Positions 35,586 to 44,483 of a stretch of DNA of 64,000 nucleotides are shown piece after piece (the stretch's first letter is position 1; the number at the start of each line of letters is the position of its first letter). Where the stretch lies: assembly GCA_023954375.1 (NCBI GenBank), contig JAMLIC010000031.1:42236-106235 (forward strand), written 5' to 3'. This stretch comes from Planctomycetota bacterium. GTDB taxonomy: Bacteria; Planctomycetota; J058. The translations under genes and the position numbers were made by a program. A model generated the notes under the pieces. The model was not told the origin of the DNA and searched no databases. It saw only the letters and a program-made list of their open reading frames with translations.

Positions 35586-36140
35586 TCACAGCCGCTGGAT
35601 CGTCTCGACCAGCGGCAGGAACAGCGCCCACACCCCGAGCGCCACGCCGCTGACCCAGGTCGCGACGGCGCCGGCGCGCAGGCGCTCGCGCCACGGGGCG
35701 TCCGGGCAGAGCGCCGCCGCGTGCAGGAGCGAGAGGAGGGCCACGGCCCACACCCACCCGCCCACGCCGAGGGCGGCCAGCGTTGCCGCGGGCAGGCTGA
35801 CGCCGACCTCCCGGAACATGGCGCGGAACGCCGGGAGCACGGCGCCGTGCGCCGCGGCGACGCTGGCGCAGGCGCCGAGCCACAGGACCAGCCCCCACGC
35901 GTGCGCGCGCGCCGCCGCCCGGGCCTGGCGCGGCGTGACGCGCACGCGCGCCGGGGCGCTTGCGGCCGCGCGGCCGCAAGCGCCGCACCGGGCGGCGCCC
36001 TCCGCCAGGCACTCGGAGTGGTGCCAGGCGCGGCAGCCGAGGCAGGGCGCGGCCGCGTCGTCCGGCTCGACCGGGCCGTGGCAGAAGGGGCACCGCGGGT
36101 GCTCGACGCGGATGGTCAGCGCGTGGACGTCCACGTCCAT
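35586..36140 (-). CDS. RING-like zinc-finger membrane protein
   Basis: 184 residues. The N-terminus has a cross-brace zinc-finger pattern: C17-x2-C20, C33-x2-C36, H40/H41, C44, C52-x2-C55, which fits RING/PHD-type spacing as in prokaryotic RING finger family 1. A linker leads to three hydrophobic spans (~80-100, ~110-135, ~155-178). The finger would face the cytoplasm if the N-terminus is inside. Bacterial RING proteins of this kind are mostly uncharacterised. Ends back to back with the convergent phosphodiesterase gene (35585/35586). Confidence 0.65.
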   Translation of the reverse strand: MDVDVHALTIRVEHPRCPFCHGPVEPDDAAAPCLGCRAWHHSECLAEGAARCGACGRAAASAPARVRVTPRQARAAARAHAWGLVLWLGACASVAAAHGAVLPAFRAMFREVGVSLPAATLAALGVGGWVWAVALLSLLHAAALCPDAPWRERLRAGAVATWVSGVALGVWALFLPLVETIQRL

Positions 36141-36165
36141 CGTGGACCCCCGGACCGCGCCGGCG

Positions 36166-37149
36166 TCACGCGCGGGCGTCGTCGCTCCAGGCGCTCAGGG
36201 GCACCCGCGGGCCGAGGCGGCCGCCGAGCGACGCCGTCGGGAGCCAGCCGAGGACCGGCCGCGGCGCCGACGCGCCGGCGCCGAGGACCGCGAGCGCGGC
36301 GGCCGCCTGACGCTCGACGATCTCGCGGGCGAAGTAGGCGCCGGCCGCGGCGCTCGCCAGCGCCGGGCGCCCGGTGTAGCCGGGGAAGGGGCGCAGGGCG
36401 TACCACCCGGCGCCCGTCGCCACGTAGGCCAGCTCGCGCGCGAGGCGGCGCGCGCCGACCACGCGCGCGAGGTGGCCGGCCAGGGCCAGCCCGCGCGCGG
36501 GGCGGAGCGGCGGGCAGGGGGGCAGCTCGCGCCGCGTGTCCGAGACGGTGTGGGGCGCGTAGTGGAGCGAGAGCGACGTCTCGAAGAAGCCGGCGTGGAA
36601 GTCGTGCGGCAGCTCGCGCACGAGCGCGGCGCGCTCGGCGGGGTCGTCCACGTGCGCGAAGGCCTCCGCGTAAGGCGCGCCGTCGTCGAGGGCGAGCAGC
36701 TCGTGCAGGACCACGTTCAGGGGCGCGAGCGCCTGGACGCCGCGGCGCGCGAGCAGTCGCGCGCCGGCCTGGAGCGCGTGGCTGTGATTGGGCGAGCCGT
36801 GGAAGCTCATGAGCACGACGCGCCGCGCGCCGAGGTCGGCGAGCGCGCGGCACGCGTCGACGACCAGCCGACGCAGGAGCGGGTAGCGCGTCTCGACCGC
36901 GCCGGCGCCGGGCGTCACGTCGCAGCCGAGGCCCAGCTCGCCGGCGGTGAGGAAGGGCCAGCCGGGGTGGGCCGCCTGCAGGCGCGCGTGGAGGTCCTTC
37001 GCCAGGCCCGCGGCGAGCAGCGCGTCGTTGCGCAGCGAGAGGTGCGGGCCGTGGTACTCGACCGGGTTGACGAACAGGAACACCGGCGCGCCGGTGTCGC
37101 GGAGGAGCGCGCGGGCGTCACGGTGGGGCAGCTCGAGGACGTGGATCAC
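36166..37149 (-). CDS. Creatininase-family amidohydrolase
   Basis: 327 residues from GTG 37149. Family metal ligands: NPVEYHGPHLSLRND, then SFHGSPNHSHAL and DFHAGFFETSL, matching the E/H...H...E pattern of creatininase and MftE-like enzymes. Such enzymes cleave cyclic or terminal amide bonds; no mycofactocin or creatine genes accompany it, so the substrate is open. 25 bp upstream of the RING-like gene on the same strand and probably co-transcribed. Confidence 0.85.
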   Translation of the reverse strand: MIHVLELPHRDARALLRDTGAPVFLFVNPVEYHGPHLSLRNDALLAAGLAKDLHARLQAAHPGWPFLTAGELGLGCDVTPGAGAVETRYPLLRRLVVDACRALADLGARRVVLMSFHGSPNHSHALQAGARLLARRGVQALAPLNVVLHELLALDDGAPYAEAFAHVDDPAERAALVRELPHDFHAGFFETSLSLHYAPHTVSDTRRELPPCPPLRPARGLALAGHLARVVGARRLARELAYVATGAGWYALRPFPGYTGRPALASAAAGAYFAREIVERQAAAALAVLGAGASAPRPVLGWLPTASLGGRLGPRVPLSAWSDDARA

Positions 37150-37245
37150 CCCGTCAGCCTACAATGGCGCGCGATGAAGCTCACGCGGGTCGACGTGAAG
37201 CCCGCGCTCGTCGCCTCGTGGCGTGCCGTGCGCCCCGCGCTTCAC

Positions 37246-37862
37246 CTACGCGCCGAACAGGCGCGCCAGGCGGGCGCGCGCCCGGGCGAGGAGCGTGCCG
37301 ACGCGCGTGACGGGGAGGTCGAGGGCGCGCGCGACCTCCTGGTAGGAGCGGCCCGACTCGTAGAAGAGGAGCAGCGCCAGCCGGTCGCGCGGGCCGAGGC
37401 GGTCGAGGTGCTCGCGGACCTGGGCGCGCAGCTCCGCCGCGTCCGCCCCGGCGTCGGGGGCCGGGTCGTCGGCGGCGAGCGGCAGGGCGTCGTCGGAGTC
37501 GGCGGTCAGCGCGCGCGGCGGCGCGCCGGGCGCGCCTCGAGGGCGCGCCCGGCGCGCCGCCGCGCGAGGACCGTGAGCCAGGTGGCCAGGGACGAGCGAC
37601 CCTCGAAGCGCGACAGGGCGCGCCGGTCGTCGGCGAGGAGGTGCGCGAGGACGTCGGCCGCGACGTCCTCGGCCATGGCCTGCGGATCGGCGGCCCGGCC
37701 GCGGGTGCAGGCGTCACGCGCCACGCGCACGACGAGCGGCCGGTAGCGCCGGTCGAAGCGCTCCCACGCCGCCTCGTCGCCTGCAACGCAGGCCGCCACC
37801 AGCGCCCGCTCGTCGGGTCGGAGCGGCGGCCGGGCGTCGTCTTCGGTCGCGCCTGGAGGCAC
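37246..37862 (-). pseudogene. ECF sigma factor, frame broken between regions 2 and 4
   Basis: From GTG 37862 (GAGAAGGGA upstream) one frame encodes region 2: LVAACVAGDEAAWERFDRRYRPLV, AMAEDVAADVLAHLL, FEGRSSLATWLTVLARRRA; it stops at 37506. Region 4 follows at once in another frame down to 37246: LRAQVREHLDRLGPRDRLALLLFYESGRSYQEVARALDLPVTRVGTLLARARARL (key parts RDRLALLLFYE and SYQEVARALDLP). A single-base change in the GC-rich run at ~37510-37560 would join them. Either an assembly indel or a real frameshift mutation. It sits downstream of the FecR-like gene and is probably its cognate sigma factor. Confidence 0.72.
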
Positions 37863-37963
37863 GGGTCCCTTCTCGCCCGGCCGGCCGCGCGGCGGCCGAC
37901 CGGGCGATCCTAGCGCGTCGGGGCGCCCGGCCCGAGCGCCGGGGCCTCGACGCGCGAGCGCGC

Positions 37964-38834
37964 TCAAGGGTGGCGCCGCCCCCGTCGGCCGGGCCAGGGA
38001 GCGGGCGACGGCGGGTTGGGCCCGGCGCCCGGACCCTGGGGCCCGCGCCCGGGCCGCCCGGAGCGGGGCCGGCCGGCGGGCCCAGAGGCGCGCCGCAGTG
38101 CGGGCAGGGCGGCGGCGCGCCAGGACCGCCGCCGGGGCCGCGCCTGTTCGCCGGGACCCGCGCCCGGACCGCCGGGGCCCGCGCCGCCGGACGCCGCCGG
38201 GACCCGCGCCCGGACCGCCGGGGCCCACCCGGACCGCCGGGACCCGCGCCCGGACCGCCGGGGCCCGCACCCGGACGCGCCCGGGCCCGCGCCCGGACCG
38301 CCGGGCCGCACCCGGACCGCCGGGCCCGCGCCCGGACCGCCTCGGCCGCGGCCGCTACCCGGACGCGCGCCGGACCCCCGCGGCCGGCGCCGGGCCCGCC
38401 CGGGGCCGCGCCCGGACCCCTCGGCCGGCGCCCGGACCCCCGCGGCCGGCGCCCGGAGCGCCGGGACGAGCGCCAGGAGCGCCCGGACCCGCGCCGGGGC
38501 CGCCAGGCCGAGGGCACCGCCGCAGTTCGGGCACGCCGCTGGCGGCATCGCGGGTCCCGACGGGTGCGGCGCGGGCCCACCGGACCCGCGTGCGGCCCCC
38601 GCGGCCGCCGGGACCGGCGTGCGGTCCGTGCGGCCCCGCGTGCGGGCCGCCGGGACCGGCGTGCGGTCCGTGCGGCCCCGCGTGCGGGCCGCCGGGGCCG
38701 GCGTGCGGCCCGTGCGGGCCGGCGTGCGGTCCGGGAGCGCCCCCGCCCGGGGGCACTCCGCCGTGCTGTGCGAACGCCGCCGACGGGGCCGAGAGCCCCA
38801 GCGCGACGAGGAGAGCGAGTCGAAGCCTGTTCAC
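37964..38834 (-). pseudogene. Secreted Gly/Pro/His-repeat protein with zinc-knuckle motifs, frames broken
   Basis: ATG 38834 opens with a clear signal peptide (RLALLVALGLSAPSAAFA) followed by 14-residue repeats of GPHAGPHGPHAGPG type. The pattern then continues in other frames: CPNCGGALG near 38530, GPGAGPGGPGAGPG repeats, CPHCGAPLG near 38100 and a stop at 37964. The persistence of GPG/GPH repeats and CxxC knuckles across frames suggests one protein of ~290 residues split by several indels in repetitive DNA. It could bind metals through His and Cys. Not recognised as a known family. Confidence 0.5.
38611..38730. repeat. 42-bp tandem repeat (about 2.9 copies)
   Basis: Units start at 38611, 38653 and 38695; the first two are almost identical and the third is partial and diverged. 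On the minus strand each unit encodes 14 residues of GPHAG-type repeat. A second array of ~18-24-nt GGACC/GCC-rich units lies at about 38150-38340 and encodes GPGAGPG repeats. Confidence 0.75.
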
Positions 38835-38881
38835 CGACGACCTCCTGATCCTGTCCGAGAGAGCGAACGCGGCGGACGGCG

Positions 38882-40407
38882 TCAGCGCCGGCCCGACGCG
38901 GTGTGCGATCGATGCGGCCCCGGGCCCGCGCCCGGTCCATGCCCGCCAGGGCCTGCGCCGCCTGCCGGCCCGGGACCCGGCCCGCCGCCGGGACCGGGCC
39001 CGCCGCCCGGCCCATGGCCGGCAGGACCCGGGTCGGGTCCGCCGGGACCCGGGCCGGGTCCGCCGGGACCGGGACCGTCGGGCGGGGGGCCGCCCTCGCC
39101 CGGGAGTCGGGCCAGCGCGCGCACCCGCTCCGCCCAGGGCGGGAGGACGCCGTCACGCACGGCCCGCGGCTCCTCGAGGGCGCGCGCGCTCGCGCGCAGG
39201 CCGAACCCCGCCGGCACCTCCACGCGCCGGTCGCCCTGCGCGCAGAGGGCGTGGCCCCGCAGGACCACCACCGTCGTGCGCTCGCCGCGGACCTCCAGCA
39301 GCGCCTGGCCCTGAACGAGCACCGTCGCCTGCGGCGTGCGCACGCCCAGCGGCCCCGGCCCCTCGAGGACGAGCTGCCCCGCCTCGAGGACCAGCCCGTC
39401 GGCCCAGCTTGCGCGGGCGCGGGGTGACAGCAGCAGCGCGCCGGCGGGCGTGCGCGCCGCGCCGCCGTCCGACGAGGAGCGCAGGGCGTCGCCGGGCTCG
39501 AGCGCCCCCCCGGCGAACAGCGCCCAGCGATCGCTCCCCGAGCGGCGCGCCTGGACGCCCCAGACCTCGTCGAGCCGGAGCGCGGCGACGGCCACCGGGT
39601 GCGTGGGCGGCGGCGCCGGGGCGGGCCGCGGCGCGGGGGGCGGCGCCGGCGCGGGCGTCGTCGGCGTCGGGTCCAGAGGCTGCGGCGCGGCGGGGTCCGC
39701 CGGCGCGGTCGCCGGCGGCGCGACGGGCCTCCTCGGGCGCGGGTGGCGGCGCCGCCGGGGTCGGCGGGCGGCGGCGCCGGCTCGAGCGGCGGCGGCTCGT
39801 CCCACGCCGGCTCGAGCCCGGGCCCCTCGTCGACGACCTCGTCGCCGTCGACCTCCTCGTCGCCGACGGGCGACGTGGCCGACCCGGCGGGCGGCGGGCT
39901 GACGATCGACGGCGGGCTCACGACGACGGGCGCCGGCGTCGGGCGCGGCGCCGGCCGGACCGCGCGCAAGGGCTCGTCGCCGGCGGGCCGCCGGGGCGGC
40001 GCGACCGTGAGCAGCGCCGTTGCGGCGATGCCCGCCGCCGCTGCCGCACCCACGAGCCACCGGGCGGTCGTCCAGCGCGGCCGCGCCGCCCCTCGCGACG
40101 GGGCGCGGGCCGCGGCCAGCAGGTCGGCCCGGCACGACGCGCAGCGTGCCAGGTGCAGCGACGGGTCGGCGTCGTCGCGCGCGCCGTCGATCCAGGCCGC
40201 CAGGTCCTCGGGGTCGGGACACGGGTCCGGCGGCGGCGCGGCCGCGGCCTCGGCTGCCCAGCGGGCCAGGGCCCGCTCCGCCGCCCGCGCGGCCCCGAGG
40301 CGCCGCCGGCACCGGGGGCACCCCCGCGCGTGGGCCTCGAACCGCGCAAGCGCCTGGACTTGCAGCGGATCCTGGGGAGTGAGGTCGGGGGGCTCGGGGC
40401 AGCGCAC
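38882..40407 (-). pseudogene. Zinc-finger/FecR-type anti-sigma factor, frame broken in the linker
   Basis: From GTG 40407 the first frame encodes an anti-sigma zinc finger (HARGCPRCRRRLG; LHLARCASCRADLL), a membrane span (WLVGAAAAAGIAATALLTV) and a Pro/Ala/Glu-rich linker. At ~39730-39790 the coding signal moves to another frame, which carries a FecR-like beta domain (WALFAGGALEPGDALR, GPLGVRTPQATVLVQGQALLEVRGE split here, VEVPAGFGLRASARA) and a GPG-rich tail ending at 38882. One indel in the GC-rich linker would restore a ~508-residue protein. Divergent from the 40465 gene by 57 bp. Confidence 0.7.
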
Positions 40408-40464
40408 ACCCGTTGGTGCCGCGGAACCGCCTCGATGTATCACCCGACCTCGTCCAGGGGCATC

Positions 40465-41736
40465 ATGAGCCTCGTGAGCGACGACCGCCTGCGGGACCTG
40501 GAGCGGCGCTGGCACGCCGCGGGCGCGCCCGAGGACGACGCGAGGCTCCTGCTCGAGCGCGTCCGCGCGGGGGCGCTCACGCATGACGAGCTGGGCCTCG
40601 CCGCCCGGCTGGGCCACCCGGGCGCCTGCGCCGCGCTCGGGCGCCGCCCCGACGACCTCCCCGCACTCTGCGCGGCGCTGGCGGCCCAGGACGTCCTGCG
40701 CGCCCGCGCGGCGCTGGCCCTCGCGGAGGTGGCCCTGCCGGCGTGGACCTGGCCACGCCCGCCCGAGGAGGCGGTCCCGGGGGAGTGGGTGCGCGACGCG
40801 GTCGCCACCCTGCGCGCCGCGCGGGCCCGGCCGGGGCCCGGCGCGGCCGAGGCCGGCCTCGAGGCCGCGGGCCTGGCGCGGGACGCGGCCTACGAGGCGC
40901 GCGGCGACGGCCTGTGGCGCGCGCTGGCCGCGCGCGTCGTCGGCTTCGCGGCCGAAGGGTTGGCCGAGCCGCGGGCCCTCCTCGAGGCCGCCTGGCTGGG
41001 TGCCTCCCTCTACTCGGAGGCGCGCTGCCGCGACGCCCTCGGCCGCGCGCTCCTGCCCGCGCCCCTGCAGCCCTCGAGCCGGGCAGGCGCGCCGCCGGAG
41101 TGGACGAGCGAGGTCGAGTGGCTCCGGCGGCGGCTCGAGGCCGGCGCGCTGACCCCCGACCGCGTGGCGCTGGCGCGCGCGCTCGGCTACGGGCCGGCGC
41201 ACGCGCTGCTCGGCCCGCCGCCCCCGACGACCGACGGCGCGTGGCGCGAGGCCGTCACCGGCAGCCCGCTGGCGCGCGAGGTCACGGCGCGCGCCCTCGT
41301 CGCGCTGGCGGTCGACCGCCTCGAGCGCGGCGCCGACACCGCCGTCGGCCGGGCGATCCTCGCCGCCGAGGCGTGGCTGCTCGAGCCGACGCCCGAGCGC
41401 GCGGGCGAGGCCGCGCGGGCGGCCGCCGAGGCCGCCCGCGCGCCGGGGTCGTTCCGGCCGACGCCCGAGTTCCATCTGGCGAGCGCGCTCCGGGTCGAGA
41501 CCCCGCATGAGCCGAGCGGCGCGGAGCTGGGGGCGCTGGCCGCGCGCGCCGCGGCGGACGACGACCCGCCCGGCGCGCTCGACCGCGCGCTCGACCTCCT
41601 GGCGCCGGGCGGCGTGAGCCCGCTCGACGTCATCGGCGCCGAGGTCGTCCCCTGGTCCCTCGGCTACCACGACCCCGTGCGCGACCGGGTCCGCCTCGGC
41701 CGCGACTTCGTGGCGCGCCTGACGTCCTACGACTAG
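40465..41736 (+). CDS. Hypothetical protein with two short helical repeats
   Basis: 423 residues, no known function. Two related segments occur: LERRWHAAGAPEDDARLLLERVRAGALTHDELGLAARLGHPGA (key parts LLERVRAGALTHDELGLAARLG) near the N-terminus and WLRRRLEAGALTPDRVALARALGYGPA at ~215-245. The pattern 'R..AG.L....L.LA..LG...A' is a helical hairpin seen in many uncharacterised proteins of high-GC bacteria. Between them the protein is Ala-rich helical. No signal peptide or spans. Possibly paired with the divergent anti-sigma gene. Confidence 0.6.
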   Translation: MSLVSDDRLRDLERRWHAAGAPEDDARLLLERVRAGALTHDELGLAARLGHPGACAALGRRPDDLPALCAALAAQDVLRARAALALAEVALPAWTWPRPPEEAVPGEWVRDAVATLRAARARPGPGAAEAGLEAAGLARDAAYEARGDGLWRALAARVVGFAAEGLAEPRALLEAAWLGASLYSEARCRDALGRALLPAPLQPSSRAGAPPEWTSEVEWLRRRLEAGALTPDRVALARALGYGPAHALLGPPPPTTDGAWREAVTGSPLAREVTARALVALAVDRLERGADTAVGRAILAAEAWLLEPTPERAGEAARAAAEAARAPGSFRPTPEFHLASALRVETPHEPSGAELGALAARAAADDDPPGALDRALDLLAPGGVSPLDVIGAEVVPWSLGYHDPVRDRVRLGRDFVARLTSYD

Positions 41737-41851
41737 CCTGGATTATGCATGAGCGAGGCCATGCAACCGCCAAGAACGACCGGTAAACAGGCCAGGATCG
41801 TCGACAGGCCTTCGTTTTCACGAATGTTCGCGCCGCGACACCGCCAAGGCG

Positions 41852-42051
41852 AAGAATTGAACCGCCAAGACGCCACTCGGTCGTTGCCCGGGACCCGCTT
41901 CGCGGGTCCAGGGACAGCGACCGAAAGGGGGTGAGAGATGCTCCGCCACAAGCTCTTCGTTCTTACCTACTTTCTCCTTGGCGCGCGCGCACGCAGGACC
42001 CGCGAAGCGGGTCCCCGCGTGCGCGCGTGGCGTCTTGGCGGTTCAATTCTT
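41852..42051. mobile_element. MITE-like palindromic element with perfect 25-bp terminal inverted repeats
   Basis: AAGAATTGAACCGCCAAGACGCCAC (41852-41876, two 20-mers overlapping) is repeated exactly in inverse at 42027-42051. Inside are two mutually complementary hairpins, GGACCCGC-TTC-GCGGGTCC (41891-41909) and GGACCCGC-GAA-GCGGGTCC (41996-42014), the second flanked by GCGCGCACGC/GCGTGCGCGC. No protein is encoded. Much less GC-rich than its surroundings. The whole 358-bp gap 41737-42094 holds only this element and further ACCGCCAAG copies near 41767 and 41841. Confidence 0.65.
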
Positions 42052-42098
42052 TCTTCTTCTGCCAGAGCTTTGCGGTGCTCGTGAGTAATCCCGGCTAG
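42031..42098. repeat. Direct repeat copy 1 (left edge of the bicarbonate module)
   Basis: This 68-bp stretch, from CGTCTTGGCGG to CCCGGCTAG, recurs in the same orientation at 45568-45630. The copies differ only by 4 nt in a TTCT run and one A. The right end supplies the TAG stop of the carbonic anhydrase gene. The left 21 bp are also the right terminal repeat of the palindromic element. Confidence 0.85.
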
Positions 42099-42757
42099 GC
42101 GTGGACGGACGACCCGCTGAGCACCCGCTCGGCCTGGCCCTCGTCGAGGATCACGAACTTCTTCTGGGCGGGGTCGTAGACGTGGACGTCGGCCGTGCCC
42201 ACGTCGAACCACCAGCCGTGGACGTGCAGCTCGCCCTTCTGGACCCGCTCGCGGATGAACGGGTAGGTCTCGAGGTGCTCCACCTGCGTGAGCACGCTCA
42301 CCTGCGAGAGCTGGTCGTAGTCCGGCAGCGCCGGCTCGAGCGGCCCGGTCCGCGTCATGCGCTCGAGCGCCGGGGCGCCGTTGTCGAGCCAGGCGCTGAC
42401 GTTCGGCAGCCCGGCCGGGGGCCGCAGCAGGCCCTTCATCGCCCCGCAGTTCGAGTGGCCGCACACGACGATGTCCTTGACCCCGAGCGCCATGACGGCG
42501 AACTCGAGCGCCGCGGGCACCGACGACTCCGGCCCCGGCGCGTCGCCGTACTTCGGCACGAGGTTGCCGACGTTGCGCACGACGAACAGGTCGCCCGGCT
42601 GCGTCGACGCGAACAGGTTCGGCACGACGCGGCTGTCGGCGCAGCCGATGAACAAGCAGTCCGGCTTCTGGCTCTGCGCCAGCTTGGCGAAGGTCAGCCG
42701 GTAGGCCGGGAAGACGTGCCGGCGGAACTCGAGGATGCCCTGGATCAGCTTCTGCAT
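42095..42757 (-). CDS. can: Beta-class carbonic anhydrase
   Basis: 220 residues. Zinc site Cys39-x-Asp41-x-Arg43 (GCADSRVVP) and His101-x2-Cys104 (VCGHSNCGAMKG), the standard beta-CA set with the Asp/Arg dyad. VVRNVGNLVPK and a C-terminal LHVHGWWFDVGTADVHVYD are typical. Interconverts CO2 and bicarbonate in the cytoplasm. 54 bp downstream of the SulP gene on the same strand, a classic bicarbonate-uptake pairing. The stop codon lies within a repeat. Confidence 0.96.
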   Translation of the reverse strand: MQKLIQGILEFRRHVFPAYRLTFAKLAQSQKPDCLFIGCADSRVVPNLFASTQPGDLFVVRNVGNLVPKYGDAPGPESSVPAALEFAVMALGVKDIVVCGHSNCGAMKGLLRPPAGLPNVSAWLDNGAPALERMTRTGPLEPALPDYDQLSQVSVLTQVEHLETYPFIRERVQKGELHVHGWWFDVGTADVHVYDPAQKKFVILDEGQAERVLSGSSVHA

Positions 42758-42811
42758 GGTGGTCTCCCTCTGCTGCCCTCGTCTACATCTATGCGCGAAC
42801 GCGCCCGCCGG

Positions 42812-44425
42812 TCAGACGCGCGCGTGCTCCCGCGTCGGCCGTTCCCGCGCGGTGACGACGACCGGGCCGGCCTCGCCGCCGAGCGGCGCCAGGCGGGACC
42901 GCAGCGTGTCCCAGCAGATCTCCAGGCGCCCGCCGGAGTCGGCGTGGCGCCGCCCCCACGCGCGCAGGAAGTCCTGGCAGGCCGCGTCCATGAAGTTGAG
43001 CTGGTCGAGGCACACGCGCAGGGCGGGGCCGTCCGGCGGGAGCGCCTCGAGCGCGCGCGCGAGGCGCGGGATCGCCAGGAACGTGGCCGTGCCGTGCAGG
43101 CGCACGTCGACGGCGCCGTCGACCTCGCAGGCGCCGACCTCCACCTCGAGGCGGGTCGCGGCGAGGAGCACGCGCAGGGTCGCGAGCGCGAAGCCCAGGA
43201 GGACGCCCGTGAGCAGGTCGATCAGCACGACGCCGCCGACCGTCACCGCCCAGACGGCGACCTCGCCCCAGCCGTGGGCGCGGAGCTTCTTCACGGCGTC
43301 CGGGTTGACGAGCTTGTAGCCCGTGTAGACGAGCACGGCCGCGAGCGCCGCGGTCGGGATGCAGCCGAGCACCGCGGGGAGGAGGGCCACCAGCAGGAGC
43401 AGCCACGCCCCGTGCAGGATCGCCGACAGCCGCGTCACGGCGCCGGCCTGGACGTTCGCCGTGCTGCGCACGATCACGCCCGTCATGGGCAACGCCCCGA
43501 AGACGCCGCAGATGACGTTGCCCACGCCCTGCGCGCGCAGCTCCTTGTCGTAGTCGGTGCGCGGCCCCTTGTGCATGGCGTCGGTCGCCGTGGCGCAGAG
43601 GAGCGTCTCGGCGCTGGCGATCAGCGCCAGCGCGAAGGCCTGCCCGAGGAGGGCCGGCTCCGCGAGGCGGCCCAGCGCCTCGACGGTCGGCGGCATGATC
43701 GCGCCGAAGAGGCCGCCGGGGACGTCGACGAAGCGGATCTCCAGCGCGAGGCCCGTGGCGACCGCCGACGTGACGACGACGCCGACGAGCGCCGCCGGCA
43801 GGGTGCGCAGCGCCGGGCGCAGCCGGCGCGAGAGCGGGCCCCAGGCGACCATGAGGGCGATCGTGGTCAGGCCGATGAGCGCCGCGTGGCGGTGGGTGAT
43901 CGGGACGCCCTCCGGGAGGACGAACGCCTTGTGGATCGCCTCCGGGATCGTGACGAGGTTCAGCCATCCGGAGCCGCGCGGCGCGTCGTCGATCATGACG
44001 TGGAACTGGCCGGCGAAGATCAGCACGCCGATGCCCGCGAGCATGCCCTGGATCACGGCGGGCGAGACGGCGCGGAACCACTGGCCCAGGCCGAGCGCCC
44101 CCGCCGCGAGCTGGATCGCGCCCGCGAGCAGGACGACCGGCCCCAGGGCCGCGAGGCCGTACGTCTCGACGAGCTGATAGATGATCACGGCGAGGCCGGC
44201 GGCGGGTCCGCTCACCTGGAGCGGCGAGCCGGCCATCGCGCCGACGACGAGGCCGCCGACGACGCCCGTGACCAGGCCCAGGGCGGGCGGCACGCCCGAC
44301 GCGATCGCGATCCCCATGCACAGGGGGAGCGCGACGAGGAACACGACGACCGAGGCCATGAGGTCGCGGACCCACGGCGCGCGCGGGTCGACGGACGACG
44401 ACGGGTCGGGTGACGACGGGCTCAT
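42812..44425 (-). CDS. SulP-family anion (probable bicarbonate) transporter with STAS domain
   Basis: 537 residues from ATG 44425, preceded by CGGAGGGGAG. About 10-12 spans (~15-400): LMASVVVFLVALPLCMGIAIASG start, SGPAAGLAVIIYQ, and SAETLLCATATDAMH, all SulP hallmarks, then a C-terminal STAS domain (~430-520). SulP proteins carry sulfate or bicarbonate. Direct linkage to a carbonic anhydrase favours bicarbonate, as in SulP-CA systems, but sulfate cannot be excluded. Expression is probably controlled by the divergent LysR-type gene. Confidence 0.9.
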   Translation of the reverse strand: MSPSSPDPSSSVDPRAPWVRDLMASVVVFLVALPLCMGIAIASGVPPALGLVTGVVGGLVVGAMAGSPLQVSGPAAGLAVIIYQLVETYGLAALGPVVLLAGAIQLAAGALGLGQWFRAVSPAVIQGMLAGIGVLIFAGQFHVMIDDAPRGSGWLNLVTIPEAIHKAFVLPEGVPITHRHAALIGLTTIALMVAWGPLSRRLRPALRTLPAALVGVVVTSAVATGLALEIRFVDVPGGLFGAIMPPTVEALGRLAEPALLGQAFALALIASAETLLCATATDAMHKGPRTDYDKELRAQGVGNVICGVFGALPMTGVIVRSTANVQAGAVTRLSAILHGAWLLLLVALLPAVLGCIPTAALAAVLVYTGYKLVNPDAVKKLRAHGWGEVAVWAVTVGGVVLIDLLTGVLLGFALATLRVLLAATRLEVEVGACEVDGAVDVRLHGTATFLAIPRLARALEALPPDGPALRVCLDQLNFMDAACQDFLRAWGRRHADSGGRLEICWDTLRSRLAPLGGEAGPVVVTARERPTREHARV

Positions 44426-44483
44426 GGGGGCTCCCCTCCGGGGTCTCATCAGGCACCGGCGCGTGCTATCGTTCCACACGAAA

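Noticed and set aside
38016..39314. Plus-strand collagen-like Gly/Pro/Arg frames
   Set aside because: Complement of the GPG/GPH repeat codons; the minus strand has the signal peptide and the ribosome-site context, so the plus-strand frames are by-products.
37714..41670. A 1318-codon minus-strand frame spanning the 40465 gene, FecR gene and repeat protein
   Set aside because: Not one gene. Only the segment 40407 to ~39750 (zinc finger, span, linker) and a piece near 38100 (CPHCGA) look coding; the rest is shadow or wrong frame.
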